Positions 53,633-64,000 are shown, numbered from the stretch's first letter. The stretch: DNA of 64,000 nucleotides from Paraphysomonas bandaiensis (GCA_965644295.1 CBFFRP010000234.1:62001-126000), one strand, 5' to 3'. Numbers and translations are program-made. Notes: generated from the sequence alone by a model not told the origin.

Positions 53633-54256
53633 ATGATAAAGTTCGTGCTGATGGTGAATAAACAGGGCCAAACTAGGCTGGCGTCTTATTTTGAGTGGTT
53701 TCCTGTGCAAGAGAGAGTCGCTCTAGAGGCAGAAATCATTAGAAGATGTCTGTCCAGAACAGAGTATCAGGCATTATTTCATCCTTATTAGTTTAATTGT
53801 AGTGATATTTTGTCTTGAAGTGCTCGTTTATAGAATACCGTGGGTTTAAAGTGGTGTATCGGAGATACGCATCTCTCTTTTTCGTTGTTGCAGTTGATGG
53901 TGATGATGAGGTACTTAACGATGTGTTTTTTATTGCATTTATTGCTACTTCTCATTTATTTATACAGAATGAGCTGGCAATGCTGGAATTTATTCACTCA
54001 CTTGTGGAAACAATGGACAAATATTTCGAAAGTGTCTGTGAGTTGGATGTGAGTTATGCGTTACATGTGTACTTTCAACTGTTTCATTTATATTTTACTA
54101 CAGATAATGTTTCATATCGAGAAAGCATATTACATTGTTGACGAAATGGTGGCGAATGGGTATGTTGTCGAGAACAACAAGGCGAATATTTTAAAGCCCC
54201 TGCAATTAATGGACAAAGTTGCGAGCGAGGAGTCTATTTTCTCAAGGAGAGGGTAG
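53633..54256 (+). CDS. AP4S1: AP-4 adaptor complex sigma subunit
   Basis: Exons 53633-53770, 53821-53910, 53968-54048 and 54104-54256 give 153 aa. The protein begins [20 protein letters not shown] and continues [40 protein letters not shown] and [20 protein letters not shown]. Length and sequence fit small sigma adaptins. [16 protein letters not shown] and the ELDIMF block point to AP-4, the trans-Golgi adaptor that is lost in many lineages, rather than AP-1, AP-2 or AP-3. The first intron (53771-53820) begins with GC, not GT; reading through it gives a stop, so it must be removed. The start is fixed by family alignment. Confidence 0.93.
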
Positions 54257-55164
54257 TGTAGTTATATTCTGATGGTTCATGTGTTAAACTTAGTACAAAG
54301 TCTAGCAGGTTACACTATGTTCTTCGTATTGTGGGTCATTAATTTATAAAAATAATTTGTTGCTTATGAAGTCATAAACACTCTCTTCCAACCTCATGTT
54401 GCATACCGAAGGTCATTCTACTTGAATAATACATTCTGCATCCTATTTTGTAATTTATTATTTTGCTTAACTCTAGTATTTGGTTAGCAGTACTACTCAT
54501 TTTGTATACAGCAGCGTCAAGAGTATTTTTCTTATACTTATCCCCCAAGCACCAGAAGTCATAGCCAAGGAAGGGAAATATATTTCATGCAGCTGAACCT
54601 GAAACTGTCGCGATTTCTATTGTACTCCAGTATTGTTGTGCTACAATTGACAATTGAATATTTCAATAACATTGCAATCTACAACCTACCTCCCCACGAT
54701 ACCATCGAAATAAGATATTACGAATTAATATTAAAAAATTATGGCATTCACATGCTAAGAGCACATTCTTCTTAGTAAATATTATGTAGTGATTGCATTT
54801 TGATATAGTTTATAGTCAGCATAGGTGAATGTGGCATTGCTTGGAGTAGATTATACAACGCCTAGTGGCATTCAAGTGAGTTGCGTATTGATCACTGATA
54901 CTCGTTTATCACAATATCGAAGGAAAAGAAAATACTGATTCCTTATGGCATATATTATATATTAATTTCTTGTTACAATTTACTGCAAAGAATATTAATT
55001 CACTTGAACACAAAATTACTTATTGCTGAATGCAAACTGAAGCAAAACACTGAAATCTATACCGAAAGTAAATATATCGAACACGTAGTCTGCAAAGTAC
55101 ACCTTCTAGACTAGGGACATACATTGAACTATGTACAGCGCACCTATTCAAGTGCATAATTCTA
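54257..55164. other. Convergent intergenic region
   Basis: About 0.9 kb of AT-rich DNA with no supported feature. Confidence 0.45.
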
Positions 55165-57505
55165 TTAACCATCTTCTGATGCTTTCACTTCTGCACCATT
55201 TGACTGAGAGCCTCGGACCGCCTTCGGCAACCATTTAAACCTACATCATATACCACGGGTCATTGCGACACTATAACACTAGAAATGTGTGTAACCTAGA
55301 AGTGTTTCCACTTTCAGTTTTTGGCTTGTTAGTTTGAGGCAGAGAATCAAAGTCGTCATCACCATCATCACCGTATCGAATTTTATCAATCCATCGCCAC
55401 ATCCTATCATAGAGATCTGAAAAATATTCCGAAAAACTAAACCGTTCCCCATTCTCCCTCTTTCCAAAGAAAAATTCCCCAATTCCTCCTAATACATTGC
55501 TCACTGCATTCAAAATGCCTGCATCCTTCTTCGTGGCGCGATAACGCTGCTCGTCCAGATACTTCAGAGGAGAAGCTGCACTCTTGTACTTAGGAGTGTA
55601 CCCCATTATCATCTGTGCAGTCACCATGCATCCTGCTTCAGTGGCAAGCTCCGCTGCTTTCTTGCCATCCTGGTCAATAATGACGTATGTTAACCGCAAG
55701 CATATGATGAAGACTTACATTATCACGGCCATCCCGTTTCGCCCCTAGCCGAAGTAGAAATTGTGCAGTTCGCGTCTGACCAAATTCAGCGCTGCCAATG
55801 ATTACGCAAATGACACATGGGTTGCATAGTGCATAAACTATACCTGTAGTGAAGTGCTGCTCTTCCTCTTAACTAAAATACGCAGTATGTATGAGTCCAC
55901 GACTATGGGTTGGAAAGACAAAAGCTTACATCCTTGTAATTAACTTCTCCCTTCACTGCATTCTTTACAAGGGCAGCAATAGCCCTTGCATGCCCAAACT
56001 TTGCCGCCATCATAATAGGGGTACAGCCAGTCTTCGGAGAGCGTCTATTAGGATCAGCACCCTTAGATAACAACCACAGGACAAGGTCTTCATTCCCAGC
56101 TGCGGCTGCAATATGGAGAGGCATGACTTTGTCCTCTCCGAAAGGCACTACACAGTCTAGGTTGGCGCCGTGCTTTGCGAGGGCATCCAGAATCTTCATA
56201 CACCCCTTCCTCTCTTTAGTGTTCTGTACAATGAACATTATCATGCGATATTGCCGTTAAAAAAAGTATGCCTTACCTTGTCTTCGCCAGGAAGGCTCTG
56301 GGAATCAGACAGAATCACCTACTCAGGGGAGGACAGTATATTTTGGGGAAAAAGGTCACAAACGGAAAGTCAACATCGAATGAATAATTCACCTTATTCA
56401 TTAGCATTACAAGAACAGGGCCTTCGTCCTCGGTCATTGTATTAGGATCTGCACCAAATGCTAGCAAAGGTACAGCTTTGACAGCATTGGCCTTCGCGCA
56501 GGCGTCAAGAAAATCCATCCCACTACCATCAAATATACTTTTGGCCCGTGCATTCTCGCGCCGTACCTTCGCAGCAAATTTAATAAACTTTTCACTTATT
56601 TTATCTACACCCTCATCGCCGCCAAGTCGGCTCTTGTATTTACGAATCATTCGATGCAATCTAGCAGCTTTCTTCCCTATTCCCGCTCCAGTAACAAGTT
56701 TAGAGCCTTGGCTTATATCCTCAAACTCTCGGATGGCCTCCTCTATCACAATCTCCATTTCTTTGGCGTTATATTCTGCAAGAGCTTCAGTCCCCTCATC
56801 AGTGAACTGATTCCGTACCACTGGACGGCCCCAGACAGACTGAGGCTTGCGACGGGGTTTGCCCCAATCCTGGGACACAGAAAGGACGGACAGTTTCTCT
56901 TGCCTTACCTTCTCACGCTTCTCTCTGTCTTCCTGAATATAGTCTTCAATCGTTAATAGGGAGTTCACACTGTCTATGTCACTTGCATCTATGTGAGAGC
57001 CGTCCCCTTCTTCCTCGTAGATATGATGAACATACATTTGATCTGCCACACTCTTGTTCCACCAGGGGTCATCGAAGTCAGAATCGCGGTTAACACGTAA
57101 AGAGTGCTCATACTCATGTGCTGTCACATTTACATGAGAAAATTCACCGTGTGCCCCCATCTTCTTGGGCACATAATCCTCAGCCATCTCTGATTTTTTC
57201 ACTTGAAGTTTGCTGTAAACTAGCTCAGGATTATCTTCGCAACGGACTGACCATCCTCCCGCTACCGCAGCGTCAACATCTCCCCTAGCTTTTCGTGGTG
57301 TAGAGGTATGAGGATGCTCCCTATGCCACTTTATGTATGACTCTAATCCATCCAAAACATCATCCTCCACCTTCTGATAGAGAAACATGTCCACATAGTC
57401 GCTCTCTCTCTTCGGTTCATTGATGGGCCCTTTGATTTTAGTCTCTTCGTTCTCATCCTCTACATCAATGAGCTCATCAGGAATGAACTCAACTTTCCGA
57501 GCCAT
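55165..57505 (-). CDS. Ankyrin-repeat protein, 666 aa, seven exons
   Basis: Exons 57505-56393, 56318-56277, 56223-55930, 55872-55844, 55791-55719, 55669-55296 and 55240-55165 join in frame; introns are 74, 53, 57, 52, 49 and 55 nt. Residues about 1-330 are charged and lack a known domain. Residues about 330-540 form ankyrin repeats: NAVKAVPLLAFGADPNTMTE, VMPLHIAAAAGNEDLVLWLL, GCTPIMMAAKFGHARAIAAL and, across two introns, GRAALHYSAEFGQTRTAQFL. The C-terminal part has a hydrophobic patch (ILNAVSNVLGGIGEFFFGKR) and an acidic stretch. Ankyrin repeats mediate protein binding; no partner can be named. The 29-nt exon 4 is a micro-exon supported by the ankyrin consensus. Confidence 0.85.
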
Positions 57506-58044
57506 AATAAATGAGGACTTCTTCTACTAACAGCTACTCGACCCGTACAGGTACCACACATCCATCCTGATATGTATCTAACTACCACAGCACATGATGT
57601 TATAGGTGGTTACCCTCTACACTCATTAAGGTATTCTCTGTTGTCGGACTAAGCCATTCAACAGGTGAAGTTACATACACACATAGCAACGAATAGAACT
57701 AGTCGGCAGCAGTTGTGATATGTACACTATAGCTATATATGTGTGTGTCTGTATACTGTGTGTGTATACCGTATACCAGAATAGTGTAACTTCTTCCTTC
57801 AGGTTCCCGTATGGACTGCTGTAGTGGTATCTGTATACATGGTATTCATCTCTGCTGCATTCTAGACTTGCTTGGACACTGCACTCCTCTAACACCAGGA
57901 CTGTAGTACAGCAGTGTAGTCCTGTCTGTCGACTTGAGCAGATTGGAGAGCAGATTCGTGAGGGGTCTCGAGGTACAGTACAGCACACAGTACCCTTCAC
58001 AGTCCTTCCAATATATTACATCGTACGAACTGAATCTATCCACT
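57506..58044. promoter_or_regulatory. Divergent upstream region of the ankyrin and SDHD genes
   Basis: A 539-base gap between head-to-head starts, rich in TATAC and TGTG simple motifs. No supported exon. Confidence 0.4.
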
Positions 58045-58618
58045 ATGTTTTCTGCATCTACTCAACTTCGCAGTGCTGCAAAGAGAGCATTCAATGGTAA
58101 GGATCAAGCTACTGTGATATGTGCTCATTGACTGACTTATTGTTCTCTAATGAAGTGAGCCAAAAGCGTTCGTGCTCATTTGTTAATGGTATGTGAGCTA
58201 TGAAGTATTTTATTATAGTGACCTCTGCCTGTAGCTGACAGCGGGCGGGCCGGTACGAAATGGTTCCACACGACGAACTTGTTATTAGTGGGAATGTTTC
58301 CTGTTGCTGTAGTGTCGAGTCCTTCCACTATGAGCTATGTGTTAGACCTACTTATGGGTGTTCTGATTCCGATTCATGCTCATGTTGGAGTTAACATTGT
58401 GATTAGTGACTACGTTCCAAAGGCAGCTAGAAGTGTGTTCATGTCCGCATATTGATGTTGTGGTTGACATTTTTGCAGGTGTCTGTAGGTATGGTATGGT
58501 GGGTGCTACTGTGATCACAATTGCCGGATTAACCAAGTTAAATGTTTTTGGGCCTGGAATGACGGAGACAATCAAGTACCTATGGAGGACCCCGAAGAAG
58601 CAGAAGACTAAAGCTTAG
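58045..58618 (+). CDS. SDHD: Succinate dehydrogenase membrane anchor subunit D (CybS)
   Basis: Exons 58045-58096, 58156-58188, 58235-58432 and 58479-58618 give 140 aa; introns are 59, 46 and 46 nt. The N terminus (MFSASTQLRSAAKRAF) looks like a mitochondrial presequence. Three membrane spans follow. The second contains IPIHAHVGVNIVISDYVPK, with the His that ligates haem b and the Asp-Tyr pair at the quinone site, and the C terminus ends in GMTETIKYLW, as in other CybS proteins. It anchors complex II to the inner membrane and reduces ubiquinone. The second intron acceptor is the CTGTAG at 58234; the nearer TATTATAG acceptor would give a stop. Confidence 0.92.
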
Positions 58619-59128
58619 GGGAGCGTGCTTTGATTATAGCACTCATGGTACCATATGCCATGATCACTGACATTGAAATTTTTGTGGTTTATTAATAACC
58701 AGTATCCTGCTGTATTTCATCATTGTTGATTAAGCTATCTGAGAAGTATCGAAGTTGTCGAACTTATGGAACAGTAGGACTAGCATCTCATAATAAACTA
58801 CAAGCCCTAATTTTGTGTGCCTTAAAAAATGTTTTGTTAAATGCGCCTTGAATTCTAGAAAATACGATTATTAGGGAATTACTTAGTAATAAATCCAGGC
58901 AAGTAAAGTTGTAAATTTTCAAAAATGATATGAATGAGAAAAGCGCTAACTCGGATTATGAAATCATTGGTCAAGTCACAAAACATTATAGCACGTAATT
59001 TTCATAAATAATAGAAGTACAAAATTGACAATGTGTCAGCTGCCAAATAACAACTAACGAAAAATGTTGTCATCACACATGGAGATGTTATTCCACACCC
59101 GTTTACAAATTCTTCTTAACACAGAATA
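58619..59128. other. Convergent intergenic region
   Basis: About 0.5 kb with no supported feature. Confidence 0.45.
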
Positions 59129-60349
59129 TCAAATTTTACTGCAAAACATTGACCCCACCACCCCAGTATTTGGTGATACTTTTCCGTCTACCAGTAGCCT
59201 CCACTGATCTTTCACCCCCTCCGGGCCGTACACATGTTGCACCTTCATCCACTCTCTCGACCCCGCTACAAATACTCCAAGAGCCTCTTTCGACCTAGAA
59301 ATAAATTCTTTAAGTCCCCAACGCTCAACACAACTCGAGAACTCCGCAGGGGCGAAAAAGAGTGTTGGTGGCGGTCCTCGTACCACAGAGGCTTCAGTGG
59401 GATTGTCATGATGGCTCTTACCAATTGACATCGAATATTTAAGGTTTTCTCCAAGGACTTCGTGTAATTTGGAAACTATATCCCAGTTTCCTGACATGTC
59501 AATGATAACAGCGCCCACATTGCCACAGAGAGAGTGAACGTTATCATAAGGAATTACACGGTCAAAATAACCTGTGGATTTGACAAAATCTACATTATTG
59601 AGAGAAGTTATTCCAATTGTCTTAATTGGAAGAGAGCCAGGGCGTCGTTGAACAGATATTCGCTGGGCTATGCCGAGGGCTGTTTTACTTGATGCAGAGA
59701 TGATGTATACCTCTTCCGCACCAAGATACTCCCCATTCTTGTGGTGTCTGAAAAACTCATCTGCTAGAAAAGATGTCAAAAACAGACCTCTCAGAAGAGC
59801 TTGTCGATCTTCGCCATCTTCTGTGTCGTCCACGTTGAAGGGGTCCACATCGGTTCTGGAAAAGTCTACGTAAACTTGTGCATGCTTCGCTCGGTGCTCA
59901 CCAACGTCGAGGAATCCACCATCGGGCTTCGCTTTGCCTGTTATTGTCACATATTTGCTCATAGGATACCATCCAAAGTATTTCTCGCCAACTGTGACAT
60001 TGGGTACCAAGGACTCGATGACAGTGGCCCACCCCATCGCCGGTACACGTCCCCACTCTAGACTGCTTTCACTGGGGAAAAAGTCCCAATACCCTAGCTT
60101 ATCGCCCGCCCATGCATACGTGACAGTGTTAGCGGTCAAAGAGAACTTATCAACCTGAAGTCTAACTTCTCCTGTTTGTACTGGATTCAAAGTACTCTCC
60201 CTCACTATTCTCGTTTCTTTGATATCTCTTTTGTTTACCTATTGCTATAGTCATCTATCGATACATATAAACTGATGCTAGTAAATTACCTCTAAAGTTA
60301 CATTCGATACAGTTCGAAGCACTCCTGTGGGGCGTGTAAAGCACGTCAT
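59129..60349 (-). CDS. DUF2855 family protein
   Basis: Exons 60349-60290 and 60238-59129 give 389 aa; the intron is 51 nt. Without the first exon there is no ATG start, and joining them gives MTCFTRPTGVLRTVSNVTLE then VNKRDIKETRIV. Hallmarks of the family are TANTVTYAWAGDKLGYWDFF, GRVPAMGWATVIES, EKYFGWYPMSKYVTI, EEVYIISASSKTALGIA and DRVIPYDNV. The fold is like medium-chain, GroES-type reductases, with ISASSKTA taking the place of the nucleotide-binding loop; no zinc-ligand cysteines are apparent. The substrate is unknown. Family members are found mainly in bacteria, fungi and oomycetes. Confidence 0.88.
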
Positions 60350-60910
60350 CCGGGAGCACCACATCATCTTTAATTATGTGGCTCGTATCGTATTGGCTAA
60401 TCACAAGCAAGCAACAGACAATTACATGCACTACGACGATATATTTTTATTTAAAGATGGATGTTCTCTGATACAGTATGGTACTTGTATCTTAGCTCTG
60501 TCGATAGATATACACAGCAGTGTGTAGAATAACTTCTTGCTGCAGAAACTCCCGCAACTGAACTGCTGGAACACCACATTACTGCAACATACAAATACAA
60601 CAGCAGCGAATGTATTTCACAGATACAGTGTGACAAATATTCCGCTGTATTCTTTGTTATACAGCGTATACTAACCCACACTGCTCTGCTCTCCCCCCGT
60701 TAATATCCGGTATTCAGATATCGTATGGTGTGTATGTTAGGTATGCGAATAAGTGAAGGATGCTGTACGTACCGCGTGTAATAAAGATTCACACCCGCTC
60801 GCTATGTAGTGTAGTTTTCTATATGTTACACACGGGTCTGGTCGAGTCGACACAGTAGAATATATATACCATCATCGTCCACTGCATCTTGCAATATTAA
60901 CATTCACAAC
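60350..60910. promoter_or_regulatory. Divergent upstream region of the DUF2855 and GILT genes
   Basis: A 561-base gap between head-to-head starts. TATATATA lies at about 60861-60868, some 45 bases upstream of the GILT ATG, and could be a TATA box. No exon is seen. Confidence 0.4.
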
Positions 60911-61734
60911 ATGCTTTACTCAACTACCTTATTTCTTGCGTTGGCGAGTGCTGTTGCGCTTCAGGTAGAATAACATTTCGTCGATGTTCTGTGTCTCGAG
61001 GCTGATGTTGTATTGTATCAGGAGGCTCCACCTGTGACGGTCGAGCTCTACTATGAGAGTCAATGACCCGGGTGCCAGAGCTTCACCACAGGCTCATTGA
61101 AAAGAGTCTTGGATGAGCCTGACATGGTTGCTATTATTGACTTAAAATTGGTGAGTTAGTGGACACGTGAGGTCCTGTGAGTCGTAGCTAACCTTTCCAA
61201 CCAGGTGGCATATGGAAACACCCAACAGAACAGAGATGGATCTTTTACCTGCCAGCATGGCGCTGGAGAATGCGAGACTGATGCCATGGAGCTATGTACT
61301 CAGTACAAGCTTTCTGGCGATATAAGCTCTATTTCCAGCGGCGACACATCACTTGCAGCTTGGCCATTCATCCTATGCATGGAAGAGGCAGATGGGTCCC
61401 CAGCAATGGGTCAGTCGTGCTATGAGAAGAACATGAATGCGACTGCTCTGCCTTGGTCTACCATTAGTGCCTGTGTCGCTGACGAGTATGAAGCGGTGCA
61501 GACTGCCGCCATGAAAGCTACTCCGAACCACGAATGTGCGTGATTTGTTAATTGTTTATCCACATTTCTAACATGGATGTAGATGTTCCATGGGTTTTGG
61601 TTGATGGCGAACTCCTTGAAAACACTAATATGCTGGAGAAGGCCATCTGCGATGCGTACACTGGTGTTCCCCCCGCAAGTTGTGGTGTGAGGTCCAATGG
61701 TGCTCTTCCTGAGGTGGAGCCCTGCTTCGCGTAG
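60911..61734 (+). CDS. Gamma-interferon-inducible lysosomal thiol reductase (GILT) family, candidate selenoprotein
   Basis: Exons 60911-60964, 61022-61150, 61205-61535 and 61583-61734 join in frame to 221 residues; introns are 57, 54 and 47 nt. The N terminus is a signal peptide (MLYSTTLFLALASAVALQ). The active site reads VELYYESQ, then TGA (61064-61066), then PGC, where the family has CPGC. The family signature CQHGAGECETDAMELC follows, then YVPWVLVDGELLEN and KAICDAYTG. All other exons, frames and splice sites are intact. TGA is used as a true stop elsewhere in the window (for example 15743), so the code is not reassigned. Selenocysteine at residue 33 is the best reading; loss of function by a single mutation is the alternative. 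GILT reduces disulfides in acidic lysosome-like compartments. I found no convincing SECIS by eye. Confidence 0.85.
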
Positions 61735-61744
61735 AATTCTACGC
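61729..61744. other. Perfect 16-bp palindrome over the GILT stop codon
   Basis: GCGTAGAATTCTACGC spans the TAG stop. A second hairpin pairs CGATAAT (61749-61755) with ATTATCG (61762-61768). Both lie at the start of the 3' untranslated region. Function is unknown. Confidence 0.6.
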
Positions 61745-63160
61745 AACGCGATAATTAAGATATTATCGTAGTATTGCTAATGAGAGTATTTGATGCGAGC
61801 AAGAAGATGTCTTAGTGGTATGTTATGTGTTGTGTTTACGCTGGAGGCGGAATGACGGATATTATTTAGATATCCCGATATGCTATCCCCGTGCTCATGG
61901 CATATATTTTGTATTTCTGAGCTCAACTTGTGAGACAAATATTCTCGTAAAGTAACGCGAATAATATATCATGATTTATATTCACAATAATGATAAGAAA
62001 TCTTCATCACTATCTTTTCCTGGTAGTGTACGATGTACGATGCTATACCATAATACATACATATCATAAATTTTATTGGAGCTCTCTACTTCGTATATCG
62101 TGTATGGTGGGAGCCAATACGAAATATTACAATATATATTTAGAGCGCATCTTGTACTCATTTATTTATTCCTCCTGAAGGGAAATCTCTTAGCTTTTAG
62201 CTCCGGCTTTTAAATAGCTACAGTAGGAAGTGGCGGTTGTGCTAACCACAGAACTTTAAGGAAACTGCTCCCGATATTCTCAGAAAACTTAATATCACTA
62301 TGTGCTATCTAATGTTGGGTTATAGATTAGAGCTACATTGCTTTGTGATGGTTTACAAGCTATATTGGTACAGGTTTTTAACGCCTATTGCTAAATAAAA
62401 AGACTTTCAACAATGGTTTACAAGCAGCGTCTGTTTATTTATAGTTTATAGTTATGAACTTATAGACGTTGCAAAATACTGTGAGGATAAACGCATTGTA
62501 TTGCAATATATATATATTGATGTAAAGGTCCTCGTCAATACATTCAAATATATTGTTCATGAACACTGCAATATACTGAATCTTAGCTACTATTTTTAAA
62601 AAAACTATGGCAGTGGTCTTAAAAGTAATAGTGTAACAGTATATATAATATATAGGAGTATAAAAACTGGCGAAAACAGTCCGTACCATAGCAGTATTTC
62701 TACGCAGTGCGCGGATAAAGACAGCATATTTACACTTTACCATCATATACTTATCGAATCCATTTGTCTAACTCATCAAGATAAACAGTCTTATATCGTT
62801 GCTACATTAGGAAGAAAAGTGGAATATTGGTGGGAAGGTACAGCTTTAGATTGTCAATGACTTTATTAAAGTATGTACAGTATATGTGGGAGTTCTGGTG
62901 AAAGATATGATGAACAGTACATACAGTACATGTACAAGTATATCTTCAAGATATCTGGATGGACAGTGCTGGATTTTCTGGGATTTTTGTTGCAAAATAT
63001 GTGCTATTTTGATATTGCTGACGGTGAAATTTCGAATTTTGTGTGCAATTTCTCCTACATTGTCCTTGACTACGCACATAAAAATCAACCAACAGGGTCA
63101 CTGGGTGATCCATTGAACCATTGCGACAATCATTTCCGTTCTATAGCACTTGCTTCAACG
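61735..63160. other. 3' flank of GILT and upstream region of the paraoxonase-like gene
   Basis: No exon is supported. Bases 61852-61879 form ATGA, a 6-bp stem (61857-61862 with 61870-61875) and CGAT; this recalls a SECIS core but is too short. A dispersed-repeat fragment (TTTTTAACGCCTATTGCTAA) lies near 62375-62400. Confidence 0.4.
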
Positions 63161-64000
63161 ATGTCAGTTCTAATCTCTGCTTGCCTTGTAGCAATAGCTC
63201 TTACACTGGGATATCAATATAACCGGCATATCAATCGCATTGAAACACTATCGCGGACATATGCTCCGCTCTCCTGCCATAAAATCGGAGATCATCTGTT
63301 ACACGGACCCGAGGACATTGCATTCTCTAGAGGCAATGGTTTATTGTTTGTTTCGTCTCATAATAGACGAAATATGTCTTCCACGGGCTCACTATACACT
63401 GTCAATGTAACCTCTGAAGTAGTACGACACTTTGACATCTTATATCCTGACAACTTTAGACCTCATGGAATGGCGATAGCTCAATGTGAGAGTTTAGAAA
63501 TTTTGTTTGTTATTTCACATCGACACGAAACTAATATGATGCACACCATCGAAGTGTTCGAATATAATTTAGAACACGACTCGCTTGAACACGTCAGAAC
63601 ACTCGCCAGCAGTAAGCTAGTCAGTCCAAACGATCTCATAGCATTAGACTGTAACAGATTAATAGTGTCAAACGATCATGGTGATGGTATATTACCGCGC
63701 CTTCTTTGGGATGATGTCACCCAGTCCCGCAGGTCTGACATGGTTTACTTCGACGGAAAAGATTGGCATTTTCTGAATACTTACGCTGCTTTTGGAAATG
63801 GATTGATTTTGCACCACCAAGCTGGAAGAGATTACCTTCTCCGCTCGTCAGCTGCTGACTACTCTCTCTTAACCTACGAGATTCTGCAGTCCCAAGATGA
63901 GCATTTAACTTTGCGCTTAGTTCATGACGAAAAGTTGCCACTCTCTCCTGATAACATCGAGTTTGATGAAGTGACCGGCGGGGTAGTGATTACTGGTCAC
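63161..64000 (+). CDS. Paraoxonase/arylesterase-like beta-propeller protein (cut by the window edge)
   Basis: One frame of 280 codons runs from the ATG at 63161 to the last base, so the C terminus lies outside. The N terminus is a signal anchor (MSVLISACLVAIALTLGYQY), as in paraoxonases. HGPEDIAF, LLFVSSHNRR, RPHGMAIA, KLVSPNDLIAL, RLIVSNDHG and SPDNIEFDEVTGGVVITGH reproduce the PON six-blade propeller, including the calcium-site residues Asn-Asp of SPND, Asn-Asp of SNDH and Asp-Asn of SPDN. Paraoxonases are calcium-dependent lactonases and esterases, associated with membranes or secreted. The substrate here is unknown. Confidence 0.88.
   Translation, partial: MSVLISACLVAIALTLGYQYNRHINRIETLSRTYAPLSCHKIGDHLLHGPEDIAFSRGNGLLFVSSHNRRNMSSTGSLYTVNVTSEVVRHFDILYPDNFRPHGMAIAQCESLEILFVISHRHETNMMHTIEVFEYNLEHDSLEHVRTLASSKLVSPNDLIALDCNRLIVSNDHGDGILPRLLWDDVTQSRRSDMVYFDGKDWHFLNTYAAFGNGLILHHQAGRDYLLRSSAADYSLLTYEILQSQDEHLTLRLVHDEKLPLSPDNIEFDEVTGGVVITGH

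Noticed and set aside
60955-61150. Reading the GILT gene as avoiding the TGA by splicing
   Set aside because: No GT...AG or GC...AG pair removes only the TGA while keeping the flanking YYES and PGC active-site residues.
61852-61879. ATGA...CGAT hairpin as a definite SECIS element
   Set aside because: Stem of 6 bp and loop without the AA motif are too short for a canonical SECIS; kept only as a lead.
62435-63116. Open frames of 76-103 codons on both strands before the last gene
   Set aside because: Composition is rich in I, Y and F as expected of AT-rich spacer, with no conserved motif.

Overview
The window is nuclear DNA of a eukaryote, almost certainly a protist or zoosporic lineage. Nearly every gene is interrupted by very short introns (about 41-60 nt, a few of 74-153 nt) that restore known protein families when removed. 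Splicing is mostly GT-AG, with two clear GC-AG introns. TAA, TAG and TGA are all used as stops, so the code is standard. The gene set (single-chain ATP-citrate lyase, AP-4 sigma, NEDD1-like gamma-tubulin adaptor, kinesin, SDHD, TFIIF-alpha, RMI1, ThrE-like exporter, DUF2855, GILT, Crinkler/RHS-type NTPase) fits an aerobic unicellular eukaryote with centriole or microtubule-centre biology. The exact lineage (stramenopile-like, early opisthokont or other) cannot be settled from this window.

Layout: 1-1587 (-) ATP-citrate lyase, running off the left edge; 2136-3405 (+) thiolase; 4503-5363 (+) Tudor-like plus tyrosine-recombinase-core-like protein; 5.4-7.7 kb AT-rich spacer; 7721-9676 (-) Crinkler/RHS-type NTPase-nuclease with a pogo-like relic beside it; 11771-12985 (-) EF-hand protein; 13630-15745 (+) NEDD1-like; 16930-18551 (+) ThrE-like exporter; 20497-21435 (-) WW-RING protein; 22250-25293 (+) divergent kinesin; 25881-26623 (+) small unknown gene; 28984-30905 (-) CaMK-type kinase; 31129-34131 a 3-kb foldback inverted repeat; 34412-35383 (+) metallophosphoesterase; 37245-38968 (+) RMI1; repeat-rich spacer to 41 kb; 41081-42768 (-) exostosin-type glycosyltransferase; 43183-45798 (+) SAMTOR/BMT2-FAD monooxygenase fusion; 46152-47652 (-) papain-like protease with EF-hands; 47.8 kb large TATG microsatellite; 48383-50707 (+) discoidin-like protein; 51649-53172 (-) TFIIF-alpha; 53633-54256 (+) AP-4 sigma; 55165-57505 (-) ankyrin protein; 58045-58618 (+) SDHD; 59129-60349 (-) DUF2855; 60911-61734 (+) GILT; 63161-64000 (+) paraoxonase-like, running off the right edge.

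The genes do not form an operon-like pathway. They are independent housekeeping, cytoskeletal, trafficking and metabolic genes separated by AT-rich spacers that hold hAT-type MITEs, dispersed repeats and transposon relics.

The most striking observation is the GILT gene. It is intact over four exons except for one in-frame TGA that falls exactly on the first cysteine of the CPGC active site. That is the pattern of a selenocysteine codon. Other points for follow-up are the SAMTOR/BMT2-monooxygenase fusion, the papain-EF-hand fusion, the Tudor/recombinase-core protein, the Crinkler-type NTPase-nuclease and the 3-kb foldback element.
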